Source of the DNA: Melioribacteraceae bacterium
Lineage (GTDB): Bacteria; Bacteroidota; Ignavibacteria; Ignavibacteriales; Melioribacteraceae
DNA: 64,000 bases
Assembly: GCA_019638015.1 (NCBI GenBank)
Contig: JAHBUP010000001.1
Location: 1,082,424 to 1,146,423, forward strand
Reading direction: 5' to 3'
Numbering within the stretch: the first letter of the stretch is position 1; the number at the start of each line of letters is the position of its first letter. A program made the translations under genes and the position numbers. Shown here piece by piece: positions 33,879 through 42,423 of this stretch. A model generated the notes under the pieces. That model saw nothing but the letters and a program-made list of their open reading frames with translations. It was not told the origin of the DNA and made no database searches.

Positions 33879-34706
33879 ATGACGAAAACCAAAAGCTTTC
33901 TTTTCTGGCTTCTCGCCTTATTAATTACTATATCTTCCGCTGTGTATCAAAGAATGACTGGTCCTACTTATCCGCTGGGTGGTAAATTTCAAATTGATGA
34001 AAATGAAATCCCCTATAAATTCGAAAGAAGTCATAGTATTACAAGTGATTGTAAAGTATCAATTGTTGTAAAAGATACATCTGTAACCGCTAATCTATTT
34101 TGGAGAAGATATAAATTTGATGCTGAGTATAATTCAATAAAAATGAGCGGTAAAGATACATTAGTGGCTTTTTTACCCAAGCAGCCGCCGGCAGGGAAAT
34201 TGGAGTATTATGTGCAAGTTGTAAAAAATGGAGAAATTATTAATATCCCCGAACAGAATGATGTAGTTATAAGATTTAAGGGGGATGTGCCGACCTGGAT
34301 ATTAATCCCTCATGTACTAGCAATGTTTTTATCAATGTTATTTGCCTCCCGCGCGGCATTCGAGTATTTCAGTAAAACCCCAAGGTTAAAGTTTTATACA
34401 TATTGGACCATCGGAATTTTATTTGTGGGAGGATTTATTCTAGGCCCCATAATGCAATATTATGCATTCGGCGCGTTCTGGACCGGGTTCCCTTTTGGTT
34501 ATGATTTAACTGATAATAAAACTTTAATTGCAATGATTGCTTGGCTAATAGCAATGTTTATGTTGAAGAGATCGGCAAAGCCAATAAAATGGATTTTGGT
34601 GGCCGCCTTAATAATGTTCATTGTTTATCTTATACCTCATAGCGTTCTTGGCTCCGAACATGATTACAGCAAGTCAGAGCAAACCGAGCAGCAGATACAA
34701 AAATAA
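33879..34706 (+). CDS. Conserved-looking membrane protein, OPT-transporter partner, unknown function
   Basis: 275 residues that I cannot place in a named family. One membrane helix lies at the N terminus (about 5-24). A periplasmic beta-rich domain follows (about 35-135; KFERSHSITSDCKVSIVVKD, LFWRRYKFD). Then come four further helices (about 143-162, 175-195, 208-228, 232-250), with a distinctive loop AFGAFWTGFPFGYDLTDNKT. The tail is Gln/Glu-rich and hydrophilic. It lies 32 bp before the OPT transporter on the same strand, so it is probably cotranscribed and may assist it. The beta domain may bind or regulate substrate (inference). Confidence 0.7.
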   Translation: MTKTKSFLFWLLALLITISSAVYQRMTGPTYPLGGKFQIDENEIPYKFERSHSITSDCKVSIVVKDTSVTANLFWRRYKFDAEYNSIKMSGKDTLVAFLPKQPPAGKLEYYVQVVKNGEIINIPEQNDVVIRFKGDVPTWILIPHVLAMFLSMLFASRAAFEYFSKTPRLKFYTYWTIGILFVGGFILGPIMQYYAFGAFWTGFPFGYDLTDNKTLIAMIAWLIAMFMLKRSAKPIKWILVAALIMFIVYLIPHSVLGSEHDYSKSEQTEQQIQK

Positions 34707-34738
34707 TTTTGAAAATTATTCTCAAAAGGAGATAGTGA

Positions 34739-36712
34739 ATGAGCTCTCATGAAATGCCAAACCAAAGCGGATTGCCGCACAATGCTTATTCAGAATTAAA
34801 ACCGGGAGAGAAATATATCCCGATTATGAATCCAGATAAAATATATCCAGAAGTTACATTATGGTCTGTGATGTGGGGATTAGTAATGGCGGTAATTTTT
34901 TCTGCCGCAGCCGCATACTTGGGATTAAGAGTTGGGCAGGTATTTGAAGCTGCAATTCCAATTGCAATTATTGCAGTAGGTTTAGCTAAATTCAGAAAGA
35001 GATTTAGTCTTGGCGAAAACGTGATTATTCAATCTATCGGTTCAACCTCGGGTTCTGTTGTTGCGGGAGCAATTTTTACATTACCTGCAATGTATATACT
35101 TGGGCTAGAAGTTAGTTTTATGCAAATGTTTATTGCTTCTCTGTTGGGAGGATATCTTGGAATCTTATTTTTAATCCCGTTTAGAAAATATTTTGTTGCC
35201 GACATGCATGGAAAACTGCCATTCCCGGAAGGTACTGCTACTACTGAAATATTAGTTGCCGGAGAAAAAGGGGGCAATCAAGCATTCGTTCTTGTAATCA
35301 GCGGAGTAATTGGTGGAATCTATGATTTCATAATAGCAACATTTGGCACTTGGAGTGAGTTATTTACATCAAAGGTAATAGAGGTAGGGAGTAATCTTGC
35401 AGATAAATTTAAACTTGAGTTCCGATTAAATGTTGGTGCCGCAGTTACGGGATTGGGTTATATCATAGGATTAAAATATGCTCTTATTATTGCCGCCGGA
35501 TCATTTTTATCCTGGTTTGCTTTAGTTCCGCTATTCGCCTATCTGGGTGAGTTTATTTTAGTGCCGATTGGAAATGCCACTACGCTTTTAAAAGATATGT
35601 CGGCGGAACAAATTTTTAGAAATTATGTTCGTCACATTGGTATTGGTGGAATTGCGATGGCTGGATTTATTGGGATTATAAGGTCATCAAAAATTATTAA
35701 ATCAGCAGTATCGCTCGCATTTAATGAAATTGGGGGTAAAAAGGAAAAATCAGATACCGATGACAGAACACAAAAAGATTTATCGATGAAGATTGTTATT
35801 TTTGGCTTACTAGCCGTTGCCATAGTAACATTCATCTTTTTCTTATTCGGAGTCGTTGATAATATACTGCACGCGCTTGTCGGTCTTTTAGTTGTGATGA
35901 TAATTTCATTCTTATTTACTACTGTTGCCGCAAACGCAATAGCAATTACAGGCAATAATCCGGTTTCTGGAATGACTTTGATGACCCTGATATTATCTTC
36001 CATAATTTTAGTATCAGTCGGTTTAACCGGTCCGGCCGGAATGGTTTCAGCATTATTAATAGGGGGAGTGGTTTGTACTGCATTGTCCGTAGCTGGAGCT
36101 TTTGTAACCGATCTAAAAGTAGGTTATTGGATTGGTTCTTCACCATACAAACAGGAGACATGGAAATTTGTTGGGACAATTGTATCGGCGGCAACTGTGG
36201 TTTGGATTATCACTCTTCTTAATGAAATATATGGATTTTCTGGTTCACGATTACCGGCGCCACAAGCAAATGCAATGGCCGCCGTAATTCAACCGTTAAT
36301 GTCGAATCAACCCGCACCCTGGGTCCTTTACATAGCTGGCGCTTTTATATCATTGATTTTATTAATGGTAAATGTTTCACCTTTGGCTTTCGCGCTGGGA
36401 ATGTATCTGCCGCAAGAGTTAAATACCCCTTTATTAGTTGGCGGATTAATTTCACATTATGTTTCAACAAGATCGAAAGATGAAAAACTAAATAATGCCC
36501 GTAAGGAGAGAGGTACTTTAATCGCATCGGGATTTATTGCCGGTGGCGCATTAATGGGAGTAGTATCGGTAATTATTAAATCGGGAGGATATGATTGGTA
36601 TAATGCTGAATGGGCTGAATCTAATATGGCAGAAATTCTTGCATTTATTATGTTCTCGCTATTGTGTGTTTATACAATTTGGGATTCGATGAGAGCAAAA
36701 AAAGAAGATTAA
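34739..36712 (+). CDS. OPT-family oligopeptide transporter
   Basis: 657 residues with about 14-16 hydrophobic segments. Family features are SVMWGLVMAVIFSAAAAYLGLRVGQVFEAAIP near 40, GENVIIQSIGSTSGSVVAGAIFTLPA near 92 and GKLPFPEGTATTEILVAGEKGG near 155, typical of the bacterial OPT group. GGAGATAGTG stands before the ATG. OPT members move oligopeptides or metal chelates with proton flow across the inner membrane. The next gene encodes an exported oligoendopeptidase and two S46 dipeptidyl-peptidases lie 5 kb away, so peptide uptake is a good guess. Transcription ends at the hairpin at 36748. Confidence 0.93.
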   Translation: MSSHEMPNQSGLPHNAYSELKPGEKYIPIMNPDKIYPEVTLWSVMWGLVMAVIFSAAAAYLGLRVGQVFEAAIPIAIIAVGLAKFRKRFSLGENVIIQSIGSTSGSVVAGAIFTLPAMYILGLEVSFMQMFIASLLGGYLGILFLIPFRKYFVADMHGKLPFPEGTATTEILVAGEKGGNQAFVLVISGVIGGIYDFIIATFGTWSELFTSKVIEVGSNLADKFKLEFRLNVGAAVTGLGYIIGLKYALIIAAGSFLSWFALVPLFAYLGEFILVPIGNATTLLKDMSAEQIFRNYVRHIGIGGIAMAGFIGIIRSSKIIKSAVSLAFNEIGGKKEKSDTDDRTQKDLSMKIVIFGLLAVAIVTFIFFLFGVVDNILHALVGLLVVMIISFLFTTVAANAIAITGNNPVSGMTLMTLILSSIILVSVGLTGPAGMVSALLIGGVVCTALSVAGAFVTDLKVGYWIGSSPYKQETWKFVGTIVSAATVVWIITLLNEIYGFSGSRLPAPQANAMAAVIQPLMSNQPAPWVLYIAGAFISLILLMVNVSPLAFALGMYLPQELNTPLLVGGLISHYVSTRSKDEKLNNARKERGTLIASGFIAGGALMGVVSVIIKSGGYDWYNAEWAESNMAEILAFIMFSLLCVYTIWDSMRAKKED

Positions 36713-36747
36713 TATTTTAATCTATTGTTAATTCTGATGATGATTGG

Positions 36748-36787
36748 GAGTCACATTTTTATCAAAAATATGTGACTCTTCTTTTTT
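36748..36787 (+). terminator. Rho-independent terminator after the OPT gene
   Basis: GAGTCACAT (36748-36756) pairs with ATGTGACTC (36770-36778) and is followed by a T-rich run (TTCTTTTTT). It separates the OPT operon from the oligoendopeptidase gene. Confidence 0.85.
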
Positions 36788-36830
36788 GAAATATATTCGA
36801 TAAATAAACATTTTAAGGAATTTTTTTGTT

Positions 36831-38705
36831 ATGAAATTAATAAGACTATTTTATTCAATAACACTGGTAATTATAATGACAACTTTTAGTTATTCGCAAA
36901 ATTTAGATAGAGGCGACATCCCGGAAAAATATAAATGGGATAATTCCATTCTCTACAAATCTTTGGATGAATGGAACAATGATAAATCCAACATTGAAGC
37001 CAATATTGAAATTCTTAAGACTTATAATGGGCGGTTGAGTAATAGTGCCTACGAGTTATTTAGCGCGCTTCGGTTATATTTCGATACGTACAAAATGTTT
37101 TATAAACTATCTGATTATGCTTTTAGAACAGCCGATGAGGATTTGAGAATAAGCGCCAATCAGTCATTAAATCAGCAGGCAAGTACATTAGGAACTAAGT
37201 TTAGTGAAGCGCTTTCTTTTCTGAATCCGGAAATTCAAAAGATACCTGAGGAAAAGCTCGATTCTTTTTATAAGAGTAAAAGTGAGCTTGGCGAGTTCAA
37301 GGTTTTTATTAATGAAATTATAAGAATGAAACCTCATACTCTTACCCAGCGAGAGGAGCAAATTCTCGCGAGTGCAGGCTTAATTACATCCGCTTCATCT
37401 GAAGTTTATAGCATCTTTGATAATGCTGAAAAGCCAAATTCAAAAGTAAAGTTGAGTACAGGAGAAGAGGTTGAACTTACATCTTCGGCTTACACTAAAT
37501 ACCGTACGGTGCCTAATCGTGCTGATAGGGAATTGGTGATGAAATCCACTTTTGAAAACTATAAACAATTTCAAAATACAATTGGCGCTAATTATGTAGC
37601 AAAACTTCACGCCGATAATTTTTATGCAAAGAACAGGAATTATAATTCAGTACTTCAAAGTTCGCTGAACTCAGATAATATTCCGGTATCCGTTTATGAG
37701 AATCTGATCAATCAAATAAATAAAAATCTTCCGACTCTTCATAGATTTCTGAAATTAAAAGAGAAAATGCTTGGAGTAGAAAAGTTAAGCTATTTTGATT
37801 TGTATACTCCTCTTGTTAAATCTGTTGATATGAAATTTACAGTTGAAGAGGGGCAGAATCTTTTATTAAAAGTTTTTGAGCCTCTCGGAAAAGAATATGT
37901 TACTACACTTCAAAAATCATTTACTGATAGATGGATTGATTACTATCCAAGCAAAGGAAAAAGAAGCGGGGCATATTCTTCAGGTGCGGCATACGATTAT
38001 CACCCATATATATTAATGAATTGGACAGATGATTATGAATCGGTTTCAACTTTGGCTCACGAATTGGGGCATACAATGCATAGCTATTTCTCAAATAAGA
38101 ATCAGCCATTTGTCAATTCAAATTACTCGATATTTGTCGCGGAAATTGCATCTACAATAAATGAAAATCTACTAAATCACCATATGCTTAAAAATGTAAA
38201 ATCGGATGATGAAAAATTATTTTTATTGGGTTCATACTTGGATTTAATGAGAACTACCATATTCCGTCAGACTTCCTTCGCTGAGTTTGAATGGGAAGTT
38301 CACAAAAAAATAGAGTCCGGAGAACCACTAACCGGTGAGGATATGAGTAAAATATATTACGATATTACTAAAAAATATTATGGTAATGATTTAGGAGTCT
38401 GTGATGTCCCCGAATATATTGCTTATGAATGGGCATATATACCTCACTTTGTAAATTATACCTATTATGTTTATCAATACTCAACTTCTTTAATTTATGC
38501 TACAGCACTGGCTAAAAAGATTATTGATGATGGACAGCCCGCAGTTGATAAATTTTACAATATTCTAAATGGCGGCAGTTCTGAATATCCAATAGAGTTA
38601 ATTAAAAAGGCGGGAATAGATCCACTTTCATCCGAAGCGTTTGATTTAGCAATGGCTAAAATGAATAGTGTTATGGATCAGATTGAGGAAATTTTGAAGA
38701 AATAG
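36831..38705 (+). CDS. pepF: Exported oligoendopeptidase F (M3B metallopeptidase)
   Basis: 624 residues with a signal peptide (1-22, ITLVIIMTTFSYSQ), so it acts in the periplasm. The M3 zinc motif HEXXH is LAHELGHTMHSYF, and the third ligand Glu is in FVAEIASTINENLL about 25 residues later. The N-terminal helical lobe (about 30-200) and SFLNPEIQKIPEEKLDSF match the PepF type. M3B enzymes cut peptides of roughly 6-20 residues and leave proteins intact. Position right after an OPT transporter suggests trimming of peptides for uptake (inference). It is followed by a strong terminator at 38746. Confidence 0.93.
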   Translation: MKLIRLFYSITLVIIMTTFSYSQNLDRGDIPEKYKWDNSILYKSLDEWNNDKSNIEANIEILKTYNGRLSNSAYELFSALRLYFDTYKMFYKLSDYAFRTADEDLRISANQSLNQQASTLGTKFSEALSFLNPEIQKIPEEKLDSFYKSKSELGEFKVFINEIIRMKPHTLTQREEQILASAGLITSASSEVYSIFDNAEKPNSKVKLSTGEEVELTSSAYTKYRTVPNRADRELVMKSTFENYKQFQNTIGANYVAKLHADNFYAKNRNYNSVLQSSLNSDNIPVSVYENLINQINKNLPTLHRFLKLKEKMLGVEKLSYFDLYTPLVKSVDMKFTVEEGQNLLLKVFEPLGKEYVTTLQKSFTDRWIDYYPSKGKRSGAYSSGAAYDYHPYILMNWTDDYESVSTLAHELGHTMHSYFSNKNQPFVNSNYSIFVAEIASTINENLLNHHMLKNVKSDDEKLFLLGSYLDLMRTTIFRQTSFAEFEWEVHKKIESGEPLTGEDMSKIYYDITKKYYGNDLGVCDVPEYIAYEWAYIPHFVNYTYYVYQYSTSLIYATALAKKIIDDGQPAVDKFYNILNGGSSEYPIELIKKAGIDPLSSEAFDLAMAKMNSVMDQIEEILKK

Positions 38706-38745
38706 TTTTAATAGTTGCGATTGTAGGAAATTATAATTCATGAAG

Positions 38746-38772
38746 GTGCCGGTAAAAACCGGCACTTTTTTT
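38746..38772 (+). terminator. Rho-independent terminator after pepF
   Basis: Perfect 7-bp stem GTGCCGG (38746-38752) / CCGGCAC (38759-38765), a TAAAAA loop and seven T. This is a textbook terminator 40 bp after the pepF stop. Confidence 0.93.
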
Positions 38773-38785
38773 ATTCAAATCAATT

Positions 38786-38950
38786 TTAATAAATTTTTAA
38801 TTCTCTCAGAGCCATTCCAATGGCGGTTTCAATTGAATAGTGGGCGTCAAGGTATTTGGTTACTGTTTTACAGAAATATTTTTGTACTCTTTTAGGAATA
38901 ATAACTCCATAAAAAGCTTTAGCGATTTCAATTAGTACGTTCATAATCAT
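38786..38950 (-). CDS. Possible small protein, 54 residues, unknown
   Basis: An open frame on the minus strand in the 323-bp gap between pepF and the aminotransferase. The product is a mixed-composition small protein (core AFYGVIIPKRVQKYF, tail SIETAIGMALRELKIY) with no low complexity. Two candidate ATGs lie at 38950 and 38944, and no strong ribosome site precedes either. I recognise no family. The rest of the gap holds only the pepF terminator and AT-rich promoter sequence. Confidence 0.35.
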   Translation of the reverse strand: MIMNVLIEIAKAFYGVIIPKRVQKYFCKTVTKYLDAHYSIETAIGMALRELKIY

Positions 38951-39028
38951 AATCCAAAATTTTCTTAATTTATTATCGTATAAAATCTAAAAAAATAAAA
39001 TGATTCAGATCAAAATTGGACGATATAA

Positions 39029-40165
39029 ATGAGTTTAGAAAAGTTTAGAGAAAATTTCCCGCATCTAAAAACAAATCAGATATATTTTAATCATGCGGCG
39101 GTTGGACCCTGGTGTATTCAAGCGATTGATAGAATTAATGAATATTCCCGGCAGATGAGTGGTGAGAAAATAGAGAACTATCAAAATTTATTAAAATGGA
39201 GCGAGAGGGCTAAAAATAAACTCGCGATTTTGCTTGGAGCGAATCCATCAAGGATAGCCTGGATAGACAATGTTTCCAATGCTTTGAATGTCCTTGCTAA
39301 CGGAATAAAATGGAGGAAGGGGGATGAGATTATTCTAAATGATTTAGAATTCCCCTCAAATGTCTATCCATTCTTAAACCTACAAAAGCAGGGTGTGGAA
39401 ATAAAATTTGCTAAATCCACAAATGGAAAAGTTAATCTTGAAGAAATTGAAAAGTTGGTGACTCCATCAACTAAATTGATTTCTATAAGTCATGTGCAAT
39501 TTTTGACTGGCTACAGAGCTAATTTAGAAATCATTGGAAACTATTGCATGGATAAGGGAATTATTTTCTCAGTTGACGCAATACAATCGGCTGGTGTAGT
39601 TGACATTAATGTTGAGAAATGTAAAATAGATTTTTTAGCTGGGGGTACGCAAAAATGGCTGATGAGCAGTCAAGGACTTTCCTATTTTTTTATTACAGAG
39701 GAATTACAATCCAAAATTGATCAGAAGAATGTTGGGTGGACTTCAGTAAATAACGCATGGAATTTACTGGATTATGATTTGTCCCTAAAAAGTGGGGCTG
39801 ATAGATTTCAGAATGGAACACAGAACTCACTCGGTATAGCAATATTTGATGCGGTATTAGAATTATTTATCTCTGCCGGCATTCAAAACATAGAATCAAA
39901 AATAATAAGGAATACTAATTTCTTTGAATCGAAGCTAAGAGGAATTGGCATCTCCTCATATTCATCAAATTATGATTCATCCCAAAAATCGGGTATTGTT
40001 TCATTCTACCACGATAAAGCAAATGAAATATTTAATGGATTAGAGCAATGGGATGTTAAATGTGCTCTACGCGAGAATGTAATTCGTTTTTCTCCTCATT
40101 TTTATAATAATGAAGAGGAGATAGAAAAAGTAGTAGAGATACTAAATAAATGTTTGGGGAATTAA
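39029..40165 (+). CDS. Class V aminotransferase-fold protein (cysteine desulfurase/isopenicillin epimerase-like)
   Basis: 378 residues, cytosolic, pyridoxal-phosphate enzyme of fold type I. Signatures are IYFNHAAVGPW near 20, IAWIDNVSNALNVLANG near 80 (cofactor phosphate contact), SISHVQFLTGYRANL, the Asp in FSVDAIQSAG and the Schiff-base Lys in LAGGTQKWLMSSQG (about K209). Members include cysteine desulfurases, selenocysteine lyases and related eliminases. There is no obvious persulfide Cys in the usual C-terminal loop, so a desulfurase role is uncertain. It stands alone, ending at the structured element at 40170. Confidence 0.88.
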   Translation: MSLEKFRENFPHLKTNQIYFNHAAVGPWCIQAIDRINEYSRQMSGEKIENYQNLLKWSERAKNKLAILLGANPSRIAWIDNVSNALNVLANGIKWRKGDEIILNDLEFPSNVYPFLNLQKQGVEIKFAKSTNGKVNLEEIEKLVTPSTKLISISHVQFLTGYRANLEIIGNYCMDKGIIFSVDAIQSAGVVDINVEKCKIDFLAGGTQKWLMSSQGLSYFFITEELQSKIDQKNVGWTSVNNAWNLLDYDLSLKSGADRFQNGTQNSLGIAIFDAVLELFISAGIQNIESKIIRNTNFFESKLRGIGISSYSSNYDSSQKSGIVSFYHDKANEIFNGLEQWDVKCALRENVIRFSPHFYNNEEEIEKVVEILNKCLGN

Positions 40166-40169
40166 AAGG

Positions 40170-40231
40170 TGGGAGAAGAGCCGAAACCTAGGCTGGGGGG
40201 GCACCTAAGCACCGACTTTAATCTTCTCCCA
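40170..40231. ncRNA. Unidentified 62-nt structured element between convergent genes
   Basis: Perfect 10-bp arms TGGGAGAAGA (40170-40179) and TCTTCTCCCA (40222-40231) enclose 42 GC-rich nucleotides. Inside are GCC...GGC arms and a run of seven G. Read on the minus strand, the interior also forms GGUGC/GUGCC around UUAG, giving a three-way junction that folds better than the plus strand. Base composition differs sharply from the AT-rich surroundings. No T-run follows, so it is not an ordinary terminator. I do not recognise a known RNA family. Confidence 0.45.
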
Positions 40232-40237
40232 TAAAAT

Positions 40238-40447
40238 TTATTGTTCTGGGTTGTAAGTCAATTCAATCTTTATATGAAAATCTGCACCGCTGAATAAAGT
40301 ATACTTAATTTCACCAATTGTGCATTTGTAATCTTCTCCAACCAAATCACTAACAACCTTGCTGATAGCTGTTTCTAAAGAACCTACACTCACAGATTTG
40401 AGTTTGTTCTTCAGCAATTTGTCAACATCTATTGTTTTTTGTTCCAT
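40238..40447 (-). CDS. Small conserved-looking protein, unknown function
   Basis: 69 residues with no signal peptide or membrane helix. It begins with a short charged helix (IDVDKLLKNKLKSV) and ends with a beta-rich part (YKCTIGEIKYTLFSG, FHIKIELTY). It lies 41 bp downstream of the phosphohexomutase on the same strand, so it is probably cotranscribed. Codon use and composition look like a real protein, but I recognise no family and the ribosome site is weak. Confidence 0.6.
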   Translation of the reverse strand: MEQKTIDVDKLLKNKLKSVSVGSLETAISKVVSDLVGEDYKCTIGEIKYTLFSGADFHIKIELTYNPEQ

Positions 40448-40488
40448 TATTATATTTGATCGGTGAAAATTTCTAAAACAAATTTAAT

Positions 40489-41835
40489 TTACTTCCTGAT
40501 AATTTCCAATAGTTCTTTTGTTTTTATTTCAAGTAATTCTTGATTTTTTTTAGACTCAACATTTAACCTAATCAACGGTTCAGTATTACTCATTCTAACA
40601 TTAAATCTCCAATCTGAATAATCAACACTTAAACCATCTAATTCATTTATCTCTCCATCGGAATAGATTTTTCTCAGTTCTTCAATTTTAGCCGCTGGAT
40701 TATTAATTGTTGAATTTATCTCTCCTGAACAGGGAAATGTTGCAACCATTTCGCCAACTAAATCTGATAATGATTTGCCATCTTCCGACATTAATTGCAG
40801 AGTCAATAAAAATGGGATCATTCCGCTGTCTGAGTAATTATTATCTCTGAAATAATGATGAGCCGACATTTCCCCACCATATACCGAATTTACTTCTCTC
40901 ATTTTTTGTTTAATGAATGCATGACCACTTTTAGAAACAATCGCGTTTCCACCTGCTTTTTGAACTACTTCAAGTGTATTCCAGGTGAGACGGGGATCGT
41001 GTACAATTTTGGCACCCGGGTTTGTTCTCAAAATAGATTTGGCGAGCAATCCAACAATATAATAACCTTCAATAAAATTTCCTTTTTCATCGAAGAAGAA
41101 ACAGCGGTCGTAATCTCCATCCCATGCTACTCCCAAATCGGCATTGTTTTTTAAAATTGCGTCGATAGTAGGCTGGCGATTTTCGGGAAGGAGCGGGTTA
41201 GGAACTCCATTCGGAAAGTCAGAATCGGGTTCATGGAATAGTTTAATCATTTTTATCGGGAGAAATTTCTCAATTGCGTCTAAAGCCGGGCCAATGCATC
41301 CATTCCCGGCATTCACTACTACTTTATATGGTTTTATCTTAGAAGCATCATAAAATTGTTTAAGGTTATCAATAAAATCCTTCATTATATCTTTTGTGAT
41401 TACTTTGCCTTTTTGTGGCGCAATAACACCCAATTCATTACTAACGACCATTTTTTCTATAACATCCAATCCCGAATCGTAACCGAAAGGAACTGAACCT
41501 TTCTTAACGAATTTTAAGCCATTATATTCGGGAGGATTATGACTGGCCGTAATCATTACCCCGCCGTCGGCATTTAAAAAAGGAGTCCCAAAATAGATCA
41601 TTTCAGTTCCACAGAGCCCTAAATCATAAACATCGCAGCCTGCATCTGTTATACCATTTGCAAGTGCTTCAGATAATTCGGGGGAGGATTTCCTAACATC
41701 TCTTCCAATTACAATAGATTTGCTGCCAAGATATGTAACTACAGCTCTTCCAACTTTATATGCTAATTCAACATTTAATTCCGAGGGTACTTTTCCTCTT
41801 ATATCATACGCTTTAAAGGATGCTATTTTTTCCAT
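40489..41835 (-). CDS. manB: Phosphomannomutase/phosphoglucomutase
   Basis: 448 residues, cytosolic alpha-D-phosphohexomutase. The active-site phosphoserine lies in MITASHNPPEYNG (about S99). The metal loop is GVAWDGDYDRCFFF. The sugar-binding loop is GGEMSAHHYFRDNN, and the phosphate-binding loop near the C terminus is RMSNTEPLIRLNVE. The enzyme interconverts hexose 6- and 1-phosphates and supplies GDP-mannose or UDP-glucose for glycans. Both PMM and PGM activity are common in this group. It leads a two-gene unit with the small protein at 40238. Confidence 0.93.
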   Translation of the reverse strand: MEKIASFKAYDIRGKVPSELNVELAYKVGRAVVTYLGSKSIVIGRDVRKSSPELSEALANGITDAGCDVYDLGLCGTEMIYFGTPFLNADGGVMITASHNPPEYNGLKFVKKGSVPFGYDSGLDVIEKMVVSNELGVIAPQKGKVITKDIMKDFIDNLKQFYDASKIKPYKVVVNAGNGCIGPALDAIEKFLPIKMIKLFHEPDSDFPNGVPNPLLPENRQPTIDAILKNNADLGVAWDGDYDRCFFFDEKGNFIEGYYIVGLLAKSILRTNPGAKIVHDPRLTWNTLEVVQKAGGNAIVSKSGHAFIKQKMREVNSVYGGEMSAHHYFRDNNYSDSGMIPFLLTLQLMSEDGKSLSDLVGEMVATFPCSGEINSTINNPAAKIEELRKIYSDGEINELDGLSVDYSDWRFNVRMSNTEPLIRLNVESKKNQELLEIKTKELLEIIRK

Positions 41836-41981
41836 TTTTGCTCCATTATTTACATTGCAAAGATAAAAATTTCTATGGTAATCCGATTATTTCTTCTACC
41901 GCTTAATATACAATAGGAATAATTTTTACATAGAAATAATTTGATGGTAGATTTATATTTTGGGCGTCAATTGGAGCCTAT

Positions 41982-42287
41982 ATTAAAATTTCTACAGTTT
42001 CAAAAAAAATAGCAAAATGTTCTGTTGAAGGGTGTGGAAAAATATTTATTTATAATGCCCTCGAAGCCTCCGATCCAGCAAGTTTTCTCTGCCCAGCTTG
42101 TTTTATTTCTCAGTCAACACATCATACCATCCAGTGCCGAAATTGCCAATCCATCATTGATTTCATTGGAACTGAAGAGAATGAATTTCCCACAATTTTT
42201 TATGTTGATTTATGCAATGAATGTTCTCCTCAAATGAAAGAGGAAAAAGTAATTACCCCTTTTTTGTACCCAAAATTGATGCTATAA
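41982..42287 (+). CDS. Double zinc-ribbon small protein with a probable ATT start
   Basis: A frame open from 41940 to TAA at 42285 encodes four Cys pairs: CSVEGC, CPAC, CRNC and CNEC. This pattern fits two zinc ribbons in about 101 residues, with a hydrophobic core between them (IIDFIGTEENEFPTIFYVDL). No ATG, GTG, TTG or CTG occurs in frame before the first Cys. An ATT at 41982 lies 5 bp after GGAG (41973-41976) and would give an N terminus reading as MKISTVSKK, so I choose it. A damaged start codon or sequencing error is the alternative. An overlapping ATG frame at 42025 is not the gene. Function unknown; nucleic-acid or protein binding is typical of such ribbons. Confidence 0.7.
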   Translation: MKISTVSKKIAKCSVEGCGKIFIYNALEASDPASFLCPACFISQSTHHTIQCRNCQSIIDFIGTEENEFPTIFYVDLCNECSPQMKEEKVITPFLYPKLML

Positions 42288-42423
42288 TATGATTGTTAGT
42301 TGCCTCATAATTAACAAAACCGATTTAACAATTAGGAAATGAAACGGATATAATTTTTGGTTATAATTCCAAACTCATATATTTTTAGATAAACGATCTA
42401 TTAACAATATAAAAGGCGTACAG

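Noticed and set aside
40170..40231. Structured element as an ordinary Rho-independent terminator
   Set aside because: Stem is strong but the 42-nt interior is long and structured, and there is no T-run on either strand.
42025..42237. 70-codon ATG frame before the first S46 gene
   Set aside because: It is a shifted frame of the zinc-ribbon gene, whose four Cys pairs identify the true frame.
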